64,000 bases of DNA from Sinorhizobium terangae (GCF_009601505.1 NZ_WITC01000126.1:1-64000); one strand, 5' to 3'. Counted from the stretch's first letter, positions 47,415-57,414 are shown. Numbers and translations are program-made. The notes: a model not told the origin generated them from the letters alone.

Positions 47415-47874
47415 CTAAGCAGCAAACGCCGCAGCCATCCTGCGCAGCTCGGGCATCATCCGCGGTTCTTCAGGTTCAACGATCTCCGAGGCAATATCCA
47501 TCACAATGGACTTGACCAACGTTGTCTTATTCAACGCACTCTTCCTGAAGAGTTCGTCAAACTCATCGCCCACGCGTGGGTCACTTTCATCGAAAGACGC
47601 TTTGACGGGGGTATCGTGCCAGCTTTTCCACTTCGCTCGATGAACCTCCGCGTTTCTGCGATGCGATCTCGCGAGCAACACGGATCGCTGGCGTCGACTG
47701 CGGCGCGATAGCCACGACGGTACCACACTCGTCGCAGGTGGCCGCCATAATCTGCTTTGCCACGCCGATCCCGCTTTCGAAAGGCACGTCGTGGTAGTCG
47801 AAAGTCGTCGTAACGACTTTCCGGCACTTTTCGCAGAGCGCTTTACTCTTATCTCCAGCATACCAGATTTTCAT
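47415..47874 (-). pseudogene. zinc-ribbon protein, frameshifted
   Basis: Frame 1 starts MKIWYAGDKSKALCEKCRKV and has a second CxxC in AATCDECGTVVAIAPQSTP, so a four-Cys zinc ribbon. It goes off at SEVEKLA. The next frame continues with PVKASFDESDPRVGDEFDEL, LFRKSALNKTTLVKS and ends PELRRMAAAFAA at 47415. A one-base loss near 47635 links them, giving about 150 residues. Its CxxC ribbon followed by a helical tail recalls zinc-ribbon antitoxins such as MqsA. With the small upstream frame it may be a toxin-antitoxin relic (inference). Confidence 0.6.
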
Positions 47875-47938
47875 GTTCGCCTACCTTGATGGATGTACGC
47901 TTATGAAGACCGTGTCCGGGTCAACGATGGAATTTTAT

Positions 47939-48121
47939 CTACCAGTCATCTCGCTTGAGGATGTGGACTTTAACGCCCTTGAAATCATGGTGGTATTCAG
48001 AACTCTCATGATACGTACCATTGCAGCTGTCGATGATCGTTATTAGTTGCTCGGGGGAAATGTCGCCAGTCATCCAGGCATTCTTGTCCTCGATGCTCCC
48101 ACGAACCTGCCTCGTAATCAT
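47939..48121 (-). CDS. small protein upstream of the zinc-ribbon gene, possible toxin partner
   Basis: 60 residues: DISPEQLITIIDSCNGTYHE, then SSEYHHDFKGVKVHILKRDD and a final W, then a stop. The helix plus YHHDFKGVKVHIL strand resembles the N-terminal half of small RNase toxins, but the protein ends early. It has the same strand and lies 64 bases before the zinc-ribbon gene. I do not recognise the family with certainty, and it may be truncated. Confidence 0.4.
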   Translation of the reverse strand: MITRQVRGSIEDKNAWMTGDISPEQLITIIDSCNGTYHESSEYHHDFKGVKVHILKRDDW

Positions 48122-48342
48122 TGTTGAAAGCTCGCAGTGTCGACTTGACGTTCCGATTAGTCATCGTCGGCATGATGACGGCATCTCCGATTAGAAGGGC
48201 CTCGCCTTGTTCGCTGGCATTCCTTCCGTCAGGTTCGCCATCGCCCAGTTACACCACAAGTGGGGACGCGACCGGAAGCGGCGAACGATGAAGACGCATG
48301 GGAGCAATCGTCGCTTCTTTGATAGAGCCTCGCGCGTTCCGA

Positions 48343-49560
48343 TCAGGCCCAGGTCAGAATAAGATTCTTAATTCCGAATACATGACCGCCATGGGTAATC
48401 GGCGCCGTACCTTCCTTGATGCGGAAAGCTGGGATGCGCGCTAGCCATTCACGCAGGCCAATGACGATTTCTCGCCGTGCAAGGTGTGCTCCGAGGCAAA
48501 GGTGTGGACCATAGCCAAAGGCGGTGTGGTGGTTGCCCCGTCGCGCCAGATCGATAGTGTGAGGGCAATTGAATTCAGACGGATCTCGATTAGCAATCAT
48601 CGTCGCACAGGAAACATAATCTCCCTCACGGATAGGCACGCCTTCAAACTCAATATCCTTCGTGGCCACGCGGATCATCTGCACGGTTGAAAAGGCGCGC
48701 AGCAATTCTTCAGCGGCGAGCGCGAGCCGATCCGGTTCGTTTCGCAACAACTCCTGGTCGGTTGGATTGCGTGCAAGATAGGCCATGTCAAAGCCTATGG
48801 CGGTAGCGACCGTGTCAAGTCCCCCGACCAAGAAAAGCACACCGATGCCACGGACTTCCTCTTCTGTTAAGAAGCGGCCCTCGATTTCGGCTTCCACGAC
48901 GAAGGTCATGAAATCGACAGCTGGTGCCTTGCGGCGCTTCGCGGCAACTTCGTCAATGAAGGCCACGATTGACCGGGCTGCTGCCGTTCGCTCGTCTGCG
49001 GTACCGTGGAGCAAATCGCTTACCCAGCCAGCAAGTACTTCGAATCGCCTCTGCGAAAGCCCCAGAAAGCTGAGGAAGACGCTGACCGTGAAGGGCAAGG
49101 CAAAATCCTTCATGACGTCGCAGCTGGTTCTCTCTCGCGCGATGCCGTCGATCAGCGCGCCTGCTTTGACGCGGATAGCAGGCTCCAGTGCCATCACTCG
49201 CCTGGATGAGAACAACGGATCTAGCAGTGCACGAAACACGCCATGGGCCGGGGGGTCAAGTTCGAGCGGGATGACCGGCCAGTGTTCGCCCAGTGCGGAG
49301 GCGAAGATGCTGCGATGGCTGGAAAAGGTCTCTGTATCCTGCAGCACCCGGCGCTGGTCTTTCGCGCGTGTTACCACCCAGGTACCGCGTCCATCACGCG
49401 TGTTGCAAGGAGAGTAAAAGATTGGTGGGCCGTCATGAACGCAAGCCACGGCAGCGTGTGGATCCCCATTAGGCGTTGGCGCCATGCCAGGCGACGTAAA
49501 AAGGCTGAAGTCCCGGACCAGTCCGGGCGGAACATGATCTGGAATGGGGTTGGTCTTCAC
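48343..49560 (-). CDS. cytochrome P450 (resembles CYP127 of rhizobial symbiotic plasmids)
   Basis: 405 residues from a GTG start at 49560, seven bases after AAGGAG; the frame extends eight more codons without a ribosome site. PIPDHVPPGLVRDFSLFTSP opens the protein. The I-helix reads LFLVGGLDTVATAIG (Asp-Thr kept, first Ala replaced by Gly), ExxR is in EELLRAF, and the heme loop is FGYGPHLCLGAHLA. It sits next to dctA and nifQ, the same neighbours as y4vG/CYP127A1 of pNGR234a (from memory). CYP127 enzymes have no firmly known substrate. No ferredoxin partner is adjacent. Confidence 0.92.
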   Translation of the reverse strand: MKTNPIPDHVPPGLVRDFSLFTSPGMAPTPNGDPHAAVACVHDGPPIFYSPCNTRDGRGTWVVTRAKDQRRVLQDTETFSSHRSIFASALGEHWPVIPLELDPPAHGVFRALLDPLFSSRRVMALEPAIRVKAGALIDGIARERTSCDVMKDFALPFTVSVFLSFLGLSQRRFEVLAGWVSDLLHGTADERTAAARSIVAFIDEVAAKRRKAPAVDFMTFVVEAEIEGRFLTEEEVRGIGVLFLVGGLDTVATAIGFDMAYLARNPTDQELLRNEPDRLALAAEELLRAFSTVQMIRVATKDIEFEGVPIREGDYVSCATMIANRDPSEFNCPHTIDLARRGNHHTAFGYGPHLCLGAHLARREIVIGLREWLARIPAFRIKEGTAPITHGGHVFGIKNLILTWA

Positions 49561-49801
49561 TCGCTTTCTCCTTCTGTCAATCACTCATCCGCTGCGCGGG
49601 CTGTTGAAAATCTGGGCGGAGGGAGGAATCCGTCCGGAATCGCGTTTGCCACCTGGGCGACCACGAAGGACGCGAGAGGTGGAATACTGGGGAATACACC
49701 TGCCCCACAGACAGGCAGCCGATGGTCGCGCAACAAGAAACTGGGGGCGATCCGCGAAATAGACCGCCCAAAAGAGCAGTTGCCGTCCGGGTGCAAGGTC
49801 A

Positions 49802-51130
49802 TCACTCCGCTGGCTTGACACCCCCCCGCATGGTGTGGACCGGCGCGTTGCCTGCAAGGGCGGTTGCAAGCTGCGCCCGGGCAAGCTCGCCTTCCCATTT
49901 CGCCACGACAACCGTTGCAACCGCATTGCCTATTAAGTTGGTAATTGCGCGGCACTCCGACATGAAGCGGTCGATGCCGAGGATCAGCGCCATGCCGGCG
50001 ACCGGTACGGAGGGAACGACGGAGAGCGTTGCAGCCAGCGTGATGAAGCCCGCGCCCGTGATGCCGGCAGCCCCCTTCGAGCTCAGCATGGCGACAAGCA
50101 GGAGCAGGATCTGGTCACCGAGCGACAGCGGGATATCGGTCGCCTGCGCGATGAAGAGCGCGGCAAGCGTCATGTAGATGTTGGTGCCGTCGAGGTTGAA
50201 GGAATAGCCGGTCGGGATGACGAGGCCGACCACCGAGCGCTTGCAGCCGGCCTTCTCCATCTTGTTCATCAGGCCCGGCAGCGCCGCCTCCGAGGAAGAC
50301 GTTCCGAGCACCAGCAGCAGTTCTTCCTTGATGTAGCGGATGAGCGCGACGATCGAGAAACCGTTGTAGCGCGCGACCGCGCCAAGCACGATGAAGACGA
50401 AGAGGAAGGAGGTGAGGTAAAAGGTGCCGATGAGCATGGCGAGGTTGGCGATCGACGCCACGCCGTACTTGCCGATGGTGAAGGCCATCGCACCGAAGGC
50501 GCCGATCGGGGCGGCCTTCATCAGGATCGCCACCAGACGGAAAATCGGCAGCGTCAGCGCATGCAGAAAATCGACCACCGGCTGGCCTTTTTCGCCGACC
50601 ATCGCAAGCGCGACGCCGAACAGAACCGAAATGAACAGCACCTGCAGGATGTCGCCCTCGGCGAAAGCACTGACCAACGTCGTCGGAATGATGTTCATGA
50701 GAAAGCCGGTGACCGACGCCTCATGTGCCTTCTCGGTGTAGGTGGTGACCGCCTTCATATCGAGCGAGGCCGGATCGATATGCATGCCGGAGCCAGGCTG
50801 GACCACATTCGCGACGATGAGTCCGACGATGAGCGCGAGCGTGGAAAAGGTCAGAAAGTAGATCATCGCCTTGCCGGCGACGCGCCCGACCTTGGCGAGA
50901 TCGGTCATGCCGGCAATGCCGGTCGCGACCGTCAGGAAGATGACCGGCGCGATGATCATCTTGACGAGCTTGATGAAGGCGTCGCCGAGCGGTTTGAGCT
51001 CGGTGCCGATATCCGGATAGAAATGCCCGAGCAGGATACCCGCAGCGATCGCCGCGAGGACCTGGACATAGAGATGCCGATAAAGTGGTGTCTGGCGGTG
51101 GACCTCCGCGGAATGTTTTGCGATCGACAT
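49802..51130 (-). CDS. dctA: C4-dicarboxylate:proton/sodium symporter DctA
   Basis: 442 residues from ATG 51130 ([20 protein letters not shown]), chosen because GTGGAGG lies just upstream; an ATG seven codons earlier is less likely. It is a typical DAACS carrier with eight membrane helices. [19 protein letters not shown], the serine-rich hairpin [57 protein letters not shown] and [20 protein letters not shown] are all present. It imports succinate, malate and fumarate, the carbon supply of bacteroids. No dctBD genes are adjacent. It lies 111 bases after nifQ and may share its NifA promoter. Confidence 0.95.
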   Translation of the reverse strand: MSIAKHSAEVHRQTPLYRHLYVQVLAAIAAGILLGHFYPDIGTELKPLGDAFIKLVKMIIAPVIFLTVATGIAGMTDLAKVGRVAGKAMIYFLTFSTLALIVGLIVANVVQPGSGMHIDPASLDMKAVTTYTEKAHEASVTGFLMNIIPTTLVSAFAEGDILQVLFISVLFGVALAMVGEKGQPVVDFLHALTLPIFRLVAILMKAAPIGAFGAMAFTIGKYGVASIANLAMLIGTFYLTSFLFVFIVLGAVARYNGFSIVALIRYIKEELLLVLGTSSSEAALPGLMNKMEKAGCKRSVVGLVIPTGYSFNLDGTNIYMTLAALFIAQATDIPLSLGDQILLLLVAMLSSKGAAGITGAGFITLAATLSVVPSVPVAGMALILGIDRFMSECRAITNLIGNAVATVVVAKWEGELARAQLATALAGNAPVHTMRGGVKPAE

Positions 51131-51241
51131 GATATCCTCCACGTGGTGCATGCGTGTGTCGTAAAACCGAGCATGCTAATTGGCGGCAAAGCCTTCGCGG
51201 CGGTGTAGAGCCGCCTCGGCGGCGCCTAAACAAGGTCGGTC

Positions 51242-51919
51242 CTAATCGACCCCCAGGGGAACACTCTCGCCCTCCTCAGGGGCAAAGCAGCTCTCCAAGT
51301 CCTTGCATTCCTGGCATGCGGGCGCCGTGCACAGCGAAAAGCCCTCAGCCTCACAGAGCTTGCGATAAAGGTATTTCTTCCACCGCATGTTGTCGGTATT
51401 GCCGGCCGCAAGCGTTGGGAAGTGGGTGGCGAGCAATCGGTTGAGTTCGACCCGATCGAAAAGACCGAGCTCCCTCCAGAGATGGCCGTGGCGCAAGGCA
51501 CGGCGGGCTATGATCTTGGCGAAACGTACGCTCGCCAAATCCCCCGCTCGAGCATGCGCAAGCAGCAGACCGCGCAGAAGTTCCTCCTCGAGCCCGGGCT
51601 CCGTATCGCTTACGTCCACCAAGCGAAAAGCGTGAATAGTTGGTGCGGGGAAACTGCAGTTCAGGATGTCTCGCAGCTCGACTTGCGAAAGGCCGGTTGC
51701 CTCTGTCGCAGTTGCCTCGCCGGCATCGATTTCCTCGAGTGCACGCGAAAGGACACAAGCAAGCACGTACTGATCGAAGTCCATTTCGAGGTCTATAGGC
51801 GGCCAGGGTCCAAGTCCTAGCAATTCGGATAATTGTCGCCAACCGGGCCGATCGGTCATTCTGATTCCAAGTGTTGATCTTACGTTCGACAAAGCGCGGA
51901 CTTGAGCTAGAGTTGACAT
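51242..51919 (-). CDS. nifQ: molybdenum-processing protein NifQ
   Basis: 225 residues from ATG 51919 (MSTLAQVRALSNVRS), with AGGAG seven bases upstream. The C-terminus holds the NifQ metal site C-x4-C-x2-C-x5-C (CTAPACQECKDLESC) after MRWKKYLYRKLCEAEGFSLC. FDQYVLACVLSRALEEI and LATHFP are further family marks. NifQ carries a Mo-Fe-S cluster and delivers molybdenum for FeMo-cofactor. A sigma-54 promoter (52003) and NifA site (52109) lie upstream, and dctA follows. Confidence 0.94.
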   Translation of the reverse strand: MSTLAQVRALSNVRSTLGIRMTDRPGWRQLSELLGLGPWPPIDLEMDFDQYVLACVLSRALEEIDAGEATATEATGLSQVELRDILNCSFPAPTIHAFRLVDVSDTEPGLEEELLRGLLLAHARAGDLASVRFAKIIARRALRHGHLWRELGLFDRVELNRLLATHFPTLAAGNTDNMRWKKYLYRKLCEAEGFSLCTAPACQECKDLESCFAPEEGESVPLGVD

Positions 51920-52002
51920 GTTTGTCTCCTTCCCTTTTCCTTCGACGCACCGCCGCGAGATGCTTCCCTCACGGAAATTCTGCCGCGTCCTGCCGGGCAC
52001 GG

Positions 52003-52018
52003 TTCAAAGCTCGTGCCA
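52003..52018 (-). promoter_or_regulatory. sigma-54 promoter of nifQ
   Basis: TGGCACGAGCTTTGAA on the minus strand, 84 bases before the nifQ ATG; -24 is perfect, -12 has TTGAA. Confidence 0.8.
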
Positions 52019-52108
52019 ATCAAATCTGCTGGGCCGAAGAAGTAACTTTCCGGTTGTCATTCAAGGACTAAATGACGGTTTGACAGGAACACAGGGGGAG
52101 TGCGGCCG

Positions 52109-52124
52109 TGTCAGGAAGACGACA
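52109..52124. promoter_or_regulatory. NifA upstream activator site between nifQ and the peroxiredoxin gene
   Basis: TGTCAGGAAGACGACA is an exact TGT-N10-ACA site 91 bases above the nifQ -24 element. It might also serve the divergent promoter at 52372, for which I found no closer site. Confidence 0.78.
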
Positions 52125-52371
52125 AGGACGACATGAGATGTCGGTTCTCTGCCAAGGACAGCGGCCGGATTCCTTAACGGGAAACGCGGAACCGTAGTTT
52201 TCGGCAAACTCCGGACATATCGGCTTTGCAGGTCGCAGCGTTGCTACCCGCGAGCGGCTGCCAGCCCATGGCGCCGACCGGTTGAGCCTCAAGAAGTCGC
52301 GTGTGCCGGAGTCTGTGCCCCAATTGCCAACACGCGCCACAAAGCAGTGCTGTTGCAGCTTTGATGTCAAG

Positions 52372-52387
52372 TGGCACGGCGCTTGCT
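52372..52387 (+). promoter_or_regulatory. sigma-54 promoter of the peroxiredoxin gene
   Basis: TGGCACGGCGCTTGCT on the plus strand, a full match to TGGCAC-N5-TTGCW, about 100 bases before the ATG. Confidence 0.9.
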
Positions 52388-52485
52388 TTTTGCTCGTTGG
52401 CAGCCGCCAAGCTGCCATCAAGTGACGGTGGTTTCGCAAGAGAGGCAGAGCCGGCGAGTGCGCCAGTTCTTTTGACGAAGGAGTA

Positions 52486-53040
52486 ATGCTGATGCTTATG
52501 AAAAAAAGAATTCCCTTCGTTGCCTTTCGCACCCGCGTACGCGACGAGACGATAGAGGGGCCAAATCCATATCGGTGGGAAGTCAGAACAACCGAGGATT
52601 ACTTCAGTGGCAAGCGCGTCGTTCTGTTTTCGCTCCCCGGTGCGTTCACGCCGACCTGCTCAACTCGGCAACTGCCAGATTTTGAGAAGCTTTATGACGA
52701 ATTCCGGAAGGAAGGAATCGACTCAGTCTACTGCCTGTCAGTCAACGATGCCTTCGCCATGAATGCGTGGGGGAAGGCGTTAGGCGTAGAGAAAGTCGGG
52801 CTTATTCCGGATGGTTCCGGCGAATTCACCCGCAAGATGGGCATGCTGGTCGCAAAGGACAATCTTGGCTTCGGGATGCGCTCTTGGCGCTACGCTGCCG
52901 TGGTCAATGATGGCGTGGTGCAGCAATGGTTCGAAGAGGAGGGTCTCTCGGACAACTGCGAGTCCGATCCCTATGAGGTCTCCTCTCCGCAGAACATTCT
53001 TGAAACGCTGAGGACACACAATACCGCGGCCGCCTCTTGA
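52486..53040 (+). CDS. peroxiredoxin, atypical 2-Cys / PrxII (AhpE-TSA) type
   Basis: 184 residues with GAAGGAG just before the start (three ATGs in the first five codons). The peroxidatic Cys is in FSLPGAFTPTCSTRQLP, the PrxII signature. VYCLSVNDAFAMNAWGKALG, IPDGSGEFTRKMGMLV and GFGMRSWRYAAVV follow. It has an N-terminal extension (PNPYRWEVRTTEDYFSGKRV) relative to the shortest PrxII. It reduces H2O2 and alkyl peroxides, probably with a glutaredoxin or thioredoxin. A consensus sigma-54 promoter suggests expression together with nitrogenase, as reported for related rhizobial PrxS proteins. Confidence 0.93.
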   Translation: MLMLMKKRIPFVAFRTRVRDETIEGPNPYRWEVRTTEDYFSGKRVVLFSLPGAFTPTCSTRQLPDFEKLYDEFRKEGIDSVYCLSVNDAFAMNAWGKALGVEKVGLIPDGSGEFTRKMGMLVAKDNLGFGMRSWRYAAVVNDGVVQQWFEEEGLSDNCESDPYEVSSPQNILETLRTHNTAAAS

Positions 53041-53316
53041 GCGGTCCCCGACAGGATTTTGATGTTTCTGCGAGAGCTTTTCCATATCGCGGAGCCCGGG
53101 CAACTGACGGTGATCCCCGCAGCCGCCGGGCCGCCCTAAACGGCCCTTGTCCACCGCACTCTCATGATTTCCGCGCCGCCAGGCAATCGAGTTCAAGACC
53201 AACTCTGCAGGCCGCCCAAGCTCGCCAGCTCCTGGATGCCCGCAACTGCACGCCGTTATTGAGAGCCCACACCCAGACTACGGTGCTCGATTTAACAAAG
53301 GAAGAGGTCAACATCC

Positions 53317-55650
53317 ATGTACAAGATCGCCGGTTTAACCCTTGCGCTGTGCATTCAAGGGGGAGCGGCGCCCGTTCAAGCGCTCGCGAATGACACTGGC
53401 GTAGTGAGTTCTCGGCTACGGCCGGCCGATTTCGAGCGGGCGCTCACGATCAACGATCGCTACGGCCGGCTCGCTGTCTTCCCCGATGTGCCTTTTTGGG
53501 TAAACGAGGGCGAAGCGTTCGCCTATCGCCGGACCACCCACGGCCGGAACGAATTCATACTGGTCAATGCCGCCACGGGCGAGAAGCGGCCGACCTTCGA
53601 TCCGGTCCGCCTCGCGGCGGCGCTGAACAAAGCGAGCTCCCTGAGCTTTCAGCCCGAGAACCTTCCGTTCGACCGTTTCGTGCTGACCGACAATGGTCGC
53701 ACGCTCAACTTCCATGACACGCGAGCCTGGTGGAGCTGCGACTTGGCAAGCTATGCCTGCACGAACACTAGCTTTGATCCGGGCGCTTCGGACTTTTGGC
53801 AGCTCAGCTACGACTATACGCCGCCGGCGGAGAATGATCCCGACAAGAGGAGCGTGTCGCCCGACGGCAAATGGATCGCCTACATCAAGAACTACAATGT
53901 CTTCCTGCGCAGCAAGGACGGAGCGCAGGATATCCCGCTGAGCTGGGACGGGTCGGAGGGCAATTACTACGTCTTTTCGACGCTGAGCTGGTCCCCGGAC
54001 TCTCGTCACCTCGCCGCTTACCGTATTCGCCCGGGTTACAAGCGGGAGGTCCGCTATGTCAATTCGTCTACGACGGACCAACTCCAACCCGAGTATCCGG
54101 CAATGGTCTATCCCAAGCCCGGTGATGTCCTTTCGCTACCCCAGCCGGTGCTGTTCGACATTGCCGGCCAGCGCCAGATCGCAATTGACAACGCCTTATT
54201 TCCGAACCCTTTCGATCTTTCCTCTCTTAAGTGGTGGGCGGACAGCCGCGGCTTCACCTTCGAATATAACCAACGCGGCCATCAGCTCTATCGGCTGGTC
54301 GAGGTCGACGGTACCACCGGCCGAGCGCGGTCCCTGATAGATGAGGTCAGTAAGACCTTCGTCGATTACGAGCCGCTGGGAAGGGACCAGGAGAATACCG
54401 GGAAAATCTTCCGTTACGATGTCGATGATGGCAAGGAGATCATCTGGGCATCCGAGCGCGACGGGCGCGAGCATCTGTACCTGTTCAATGGGCGAACGGG
54501 CGCGCTCAAGAATCAGATCACCCGAGGTGAGTGGGTGGTCCGGGCCGTCAACTATGTCGATCCGGTCAAGCGCCAGATCTGGTTTGAGGCGAGCGGCATG
54601 AACCCCGGGGAGGATCCCTATTTCGTCCACGCCTACCGCATGGGATTCGACGGCAATGGACTGACTGAGTTGACGCCCGAAGCCGCCAATCACCACATCG
54701 AGTTCTCTCCCGATGGCCGCTATTATATCGATCTCTCGTCACGCATCGATCTGCCACCGAGCCTGGCGCTCTACCGCGCCAGCGACAACGCCAAACTCAT
54801 GCAGGATGACACCGCCGATGTTTACGAACTCGCCGCCGCCGGCTGGCGCCCGCCGGTCAGCTTCCATGCCAAGGGGCGGGACGGCAAGACCGATATCTGG
54901 GGCGTCATTCACCTGCCAGCCAACTTCGATCCGAAGAAGAGATACCCGGTGGTGGAGAAAATCTATGCCGGGCCGCAAGGCTCCTTCGTCCCGAAATCCT
55001 TCTCTCCCCTGGTCGAGCCACTCACGGAATTAGGTTTCATTGTCGTCGAGATCGATGGCATGGGCACCAACAACCGCTCGCGCGCGTTCCATGATGTCGC
55101 CTGGAAAAACCTGAAGGACGCGGGCTTTCCCGATCGTATCCTGTGGCATAAGGCGGCGGCCGCGAAGTTTCCGTGGTACGACATCTCCAAAGTAGGCATT
55201 TTCGGTACGTCCGCCGGCGGCCAAAACGCAGTGGCCGCGCTGCTATTTCATCCTGATTTCTACAAGGTGGCGGTCGCCAACAGCGGTTGCTACGACAACC
55301 GGATGGACAAAATTTGGTGGAACGAACAGTGGATGGGGTGGCCGGTCGGCATTGAATATCAGCAATCCTCCGACGTCGACAATGCCGACAGACTTCAGGG
55401 CAAGCTGATGCTCGTCGTCGGTGAAATGGACCACAATGTCGATCCGTCCTCCACCTTCCAGCTTGCCGATCGGCTCATCAAAGCGGGGAAGGATTTCGAA
55501 ATGGTCTATGTGCCAGGTGCCGACCACGGTGCTCCTGGCGCCTACAGCACGCGAAAACTCCTGGACTTCTTCGTTCGCAACATTCTGGGGCAGAACCCAC
55601 CCAACTGGAACGCCACACCGCTCGAACTGCCGAAGGAATCGTGGCGATGA
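53317..55650 (+). CDS. dipeptidyl peptidase IV family serine peptidase (S9B)
   Basis: 777 residues. A signal peptide is visible (LTLALCIQGGAAPVQALA), so it is periplasmic or exported. An N-terminal eight-bladed propeller contains SVSPDGKWIAYIKNYNVFL and TLSWSPDSRHLAAYR. The C-terminal hydrolase has nucleophile Ser in VGIFGTSAGGQNA, Asp in VGEMDHNVDPSS and His in PGADHGAPG. AGPQGSFVPKSF and GMGTNNRSRAFHD are normal for DPP-IV. It removes N-terminal dipeptides after Pro or Ala. It stands alone after the peroxiredoxin gene. With the S9A and M16 peptidases it adds to a set of symbiotic-plasmid peptidases, perhaps acting on plant peptides (inference). Confidence 0.93.
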   Translation: MYKIAGLTLALCIQGGAAPVQALANDTGVVSSRLRPADFERALTINDRYGRLAVFPDVPFWVNEGEAFAYRRTTHGRNEFILVNAATGEKRPTFDPVRLAAALNKASSLSFQPENLPFDRFVLTDNGRTLNFHDTRAWWSCDLASYACTNTSFDPGASDFWQLSYDYTPPAENDPDKRSVSPDGKWIAYIKNYNVFLRSKDGAQDIPLSWDGSEGNYYVFSTLSWSPDSRHLAAYRIRPGYKREVRYVNSSTTDQLQPEYPAMVYPKPGDVLSLPQPVLFDIAGQRQIAIDNALFPNPFDLSSLKWWADSRGFTFEYNQRGHQLYRLVEVDGTTGRARSLIDEVSKTFVDYEPLGRDQENTGKIFRYDVDDGKEIIWASERDGREHLYLFNGRTGALKNQITRGEWVVRAVNYVDPVKRQIWFEASGMNPGEDPYFVHAYRMGFDGNGLTELTPEAANHHIEFSPDGRYYIDLSSRIDLPPSLALYRASDNAKLMQDDTADVYELAAAGWRPPVSFHAKGRDGKTDIWGVIHLPANFDPKKRYPVVEKIYAGPQGSFVPKSFSPLVEPLTELGFIVVEIDGMGTNNRSRAFHDVAWKNLKDAGFPDRILWHKAAAAKFPWYDISKVGIFGTSAGGQNAVAALLFHPDFYKVAVANSGCYDNRMDKIWWNEQWMGWPVGIEYQQSSDVDNADRLQGKLMLVVGEMDHNVDPSSTFQLADRLIKAGKDFEMVYVPGADHGAPGAYSTRKLLDFFVRNILGQNPPNWNATPLELPKESWR

Positions 55651-55784
55651 TGGCGGCGGCCGCTTCTTCTCGTGTGCGGTTCGCGCCGCGACCAGCCGCC
55701 CTACTCGTAGCGAATAGCGCCGACACCGCCTTGTGGCGTGACCACCTCACCCAGATCGCATATGGCTATTCCTACTGCATGCCG

Positions 55785-55878
55785 CCTTTAATCATAGCCG
55801 ATTAAAGGACAAGAACATGTAGCAATTCAAAGCGCTACAGCGTCCTTTGCGCGTCTGAAAAGACGCCCGGCGCTGTAG
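55785..55878. repeat. two-hairpin dispersed element, copy B
   Basis: Hairpin 1 is CCTTTAATC-ATAGCC-GATTAAAGG. Hairpin 2 (55835-55878) has arms CTACAGCG/CGCTGTAG and inner GCGTCT/AGACGC. The middle part (CAATTCAAAG, then CTACAGCGTCCTTTGCGCG) matches copy A at 33868. It lies between convergent genes and could end transcription. Confidence 0.8.
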
Positions 55879-55980
55879 GACCGAGCCGCAGACGGTCGTG
55901 CCCGAGCACTATTGGTCGAGTGTGCATTTCGGGCGGACTGGAGATGAGATCTGGACGGCGTGCCGACGTGAGCAGTCTGC

Positions 55981-57078
55981 TCACGGAGCCGGCCGGGGGG
56001 TCGTGGGGATGCTCGCCGGTAGCGTCGGATAGGTCACCTGCGGCTGGGCTCCGGTGAGTGTTCGCAAGAAGGCGACAATCTTCGTAACTTCCTCAGCGCC
56101 GAGTTCAGTGCCGAGCTGGGTCGCACCCATCACGGCTACGGCCTGCTTGAGGTCCCACGCATGGCCGCTGTGGAAATAGGGGGAAGTGAGCGTGATGTTC
56201 CTCAAGGTCGGGACCTTGAAGACGTAGGCATCGTCCAACTTCCCTGTTACCTGTAGGCGGCCCTTGTCGTTGGGCGGCAGGAACTCCGAGCCGGGCTTCT
56301 CGACCACGCCAAATGGAGCGTACATGCCGCCGCCCACATTTATTCCGTTGTGGCAGGAGGAGCATCCCTTGTCGACGAAAAGCCTGAGGCCTTCCTTGGC
56401 TTCAGCGGTGAGCGCGTTCTCATCACCCTTGAGGTACTGGTCGAACGGCGCGTCGGGTGTGGTTAGAGTTGCCTCGAAAACGGCGACGGCCTTTTCGATA
56501 TTGTCGTAAGTGAGGGGATCGGCTTCATCCGGGAAGGCTTTGCCGAACGCCTCCACATAGCCGGGAATGCCCTTGAGCTCCTCGACGGCGTGCTCCGGGG
56601 GTGTTCCCATCTCGATCGGGTTGGCGATGGGTCCACCGGCCTGCTCCTTCAGGTCAGCCGCCCGGCCGTCCCAAAACTGAGCAGTACTAAAGACGGAGTT
56701 GAGCACAGTCGGCGCGTTGCGGCCGCCTCGCTGTCCGCTATAGCCTATAGAGGTGGGTCGCCCGTCAGCGCCGCCGCGCCCGATCTGATGGCAGGAGTTA
56801 CAGCTGATGTTGTGCGTTTTCGAAAGTCGCGGTTCGAAATACAGCATCTTGCCCAACTTGAGCTTCTCCGGTGTCGCCGGATTGTGCTCCAGGACCGGCG
56901 GATCCTTGGGAATGGCGCTGAATAACGATCTCGCCTCATCGAGCAGATTGTCTTGCCCCATGGTTGTAGAGGCAAGAAGACAGGATCCGAGTGCAGTAGC
57001 TCGAAAGGTCCACCCCCACGCTGAGTGGAGACGGGTGACAAGACCTGTTTTCGCAAAAGACATAAGAGACATAGACAT
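55981..57078 (-). CDS. di-heme cytochrome c peroxidase (CcpA/MauG family)
   Basis: 365 residues from ATG 57078; the frame is open to 57144, but that start overlaps the sigma-54 promoter. A signal peptide (TFRATALGSCLLASTTMG) directs it to the periplasm. Two heme c sites are CNSCH and CSSCH. Conserved stretches are GKMLYFEPRLSKTHNISC, FWDGRAADLKEQAGGPI, DKGRLQVTGKLDDAYVFK, VPTLRNITLTSPYFHSG and the final ELGAEEVTKIVAFLRTL. It reduces H2O2 with electrons from cytochrome c. The promoter implies expression in microaerobic, nitrogen-fixing cells, beside other peroxide defence. Confidence 0.93.
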   Translation of the reverse strand: MSMSLMSFAKTGLVTRLHSAWGWTFRATALGSCLLASTTMGQDNLLDEARSLFSAIPKDPPVLEHNPATPEKLKLGKMLYFEPRLSKTHNISCNSCHQIGRGGADGRPTSIGYSGQRGGRNAPTVLNSVFSTAQFWDGRAADLKEQAGGPIANPIEMGTPPEHAVEELKGIPGYVEAFGKAFPDEADPLTYDNIEKAVAVFEATLTTPDAPFDQYLKGDENALTAEAKEGLRLFVDKGCSSCHNGINVGGGMYAPFGVVEKPGSEFLPPNDKGRLQVTGKLDDAYVFKVPTLRNITLTSPYFHSGHAWDLKQAVAVMGATQLGTELGAEEVTKIVAFLRTLTGAQPQVTYPTLPASIPTTPRPAP

Positions 57079-57119
57079 GACACCCGCAACTTTGATTCGC
57101 ACTGGTTCGGCGAACGCTG

Positions 57120-57135
57120 AGCAATAAACATGCCA
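57120..57135 (-). promoter_or_regulatory. sigma-54 promoter of the di-heme peroxidase gene
   Basis: TGGCATGTTTATTGCT on the minus strand, with exact -12 and near-perfect -24, 42 bases before ATG 57078. No exact TGT-N10-ACA site was found in the 280 bases above it. Confidence 0.75.
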
Positions 57136-57414
57136 ACGGAGCAATATTCTCCTTGTTCAGATTTTCAAGGTGCTACCACCAGTCCCTCAGCCGTTATCGT
57201 CTCTAGCCTCTCGTGACTAGATTCGGCCCCGGGACCGCGAGGATGGTTTCGTCTCAACGCCACGCGTGATCCATGAAGAGGTTACTGGTCCACACCTGCC
57301 GACGCCTTGTGCAACACGTCAATGTCGCATGGGGTTGTCCGATGTAGGGCGATGTTGGACATGCGAGACAGCCGGTTCGATCGGTTTACGTTGTATTTAA
57401 ACGAGTTTTTCCTT

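Noticed and set aside
57079-57144. Upstream ATG for the di-heme peroxidase
   Set aside because: It overlaps the sigma-54 promoter at 57120-57135, so it would not be in the transcript.
57301-57375. Possible NifA site between the peroxidase and the M16 copy
   Set aside because: TGT and ACA occur, but only at spacings of 12-13 rather than 10.
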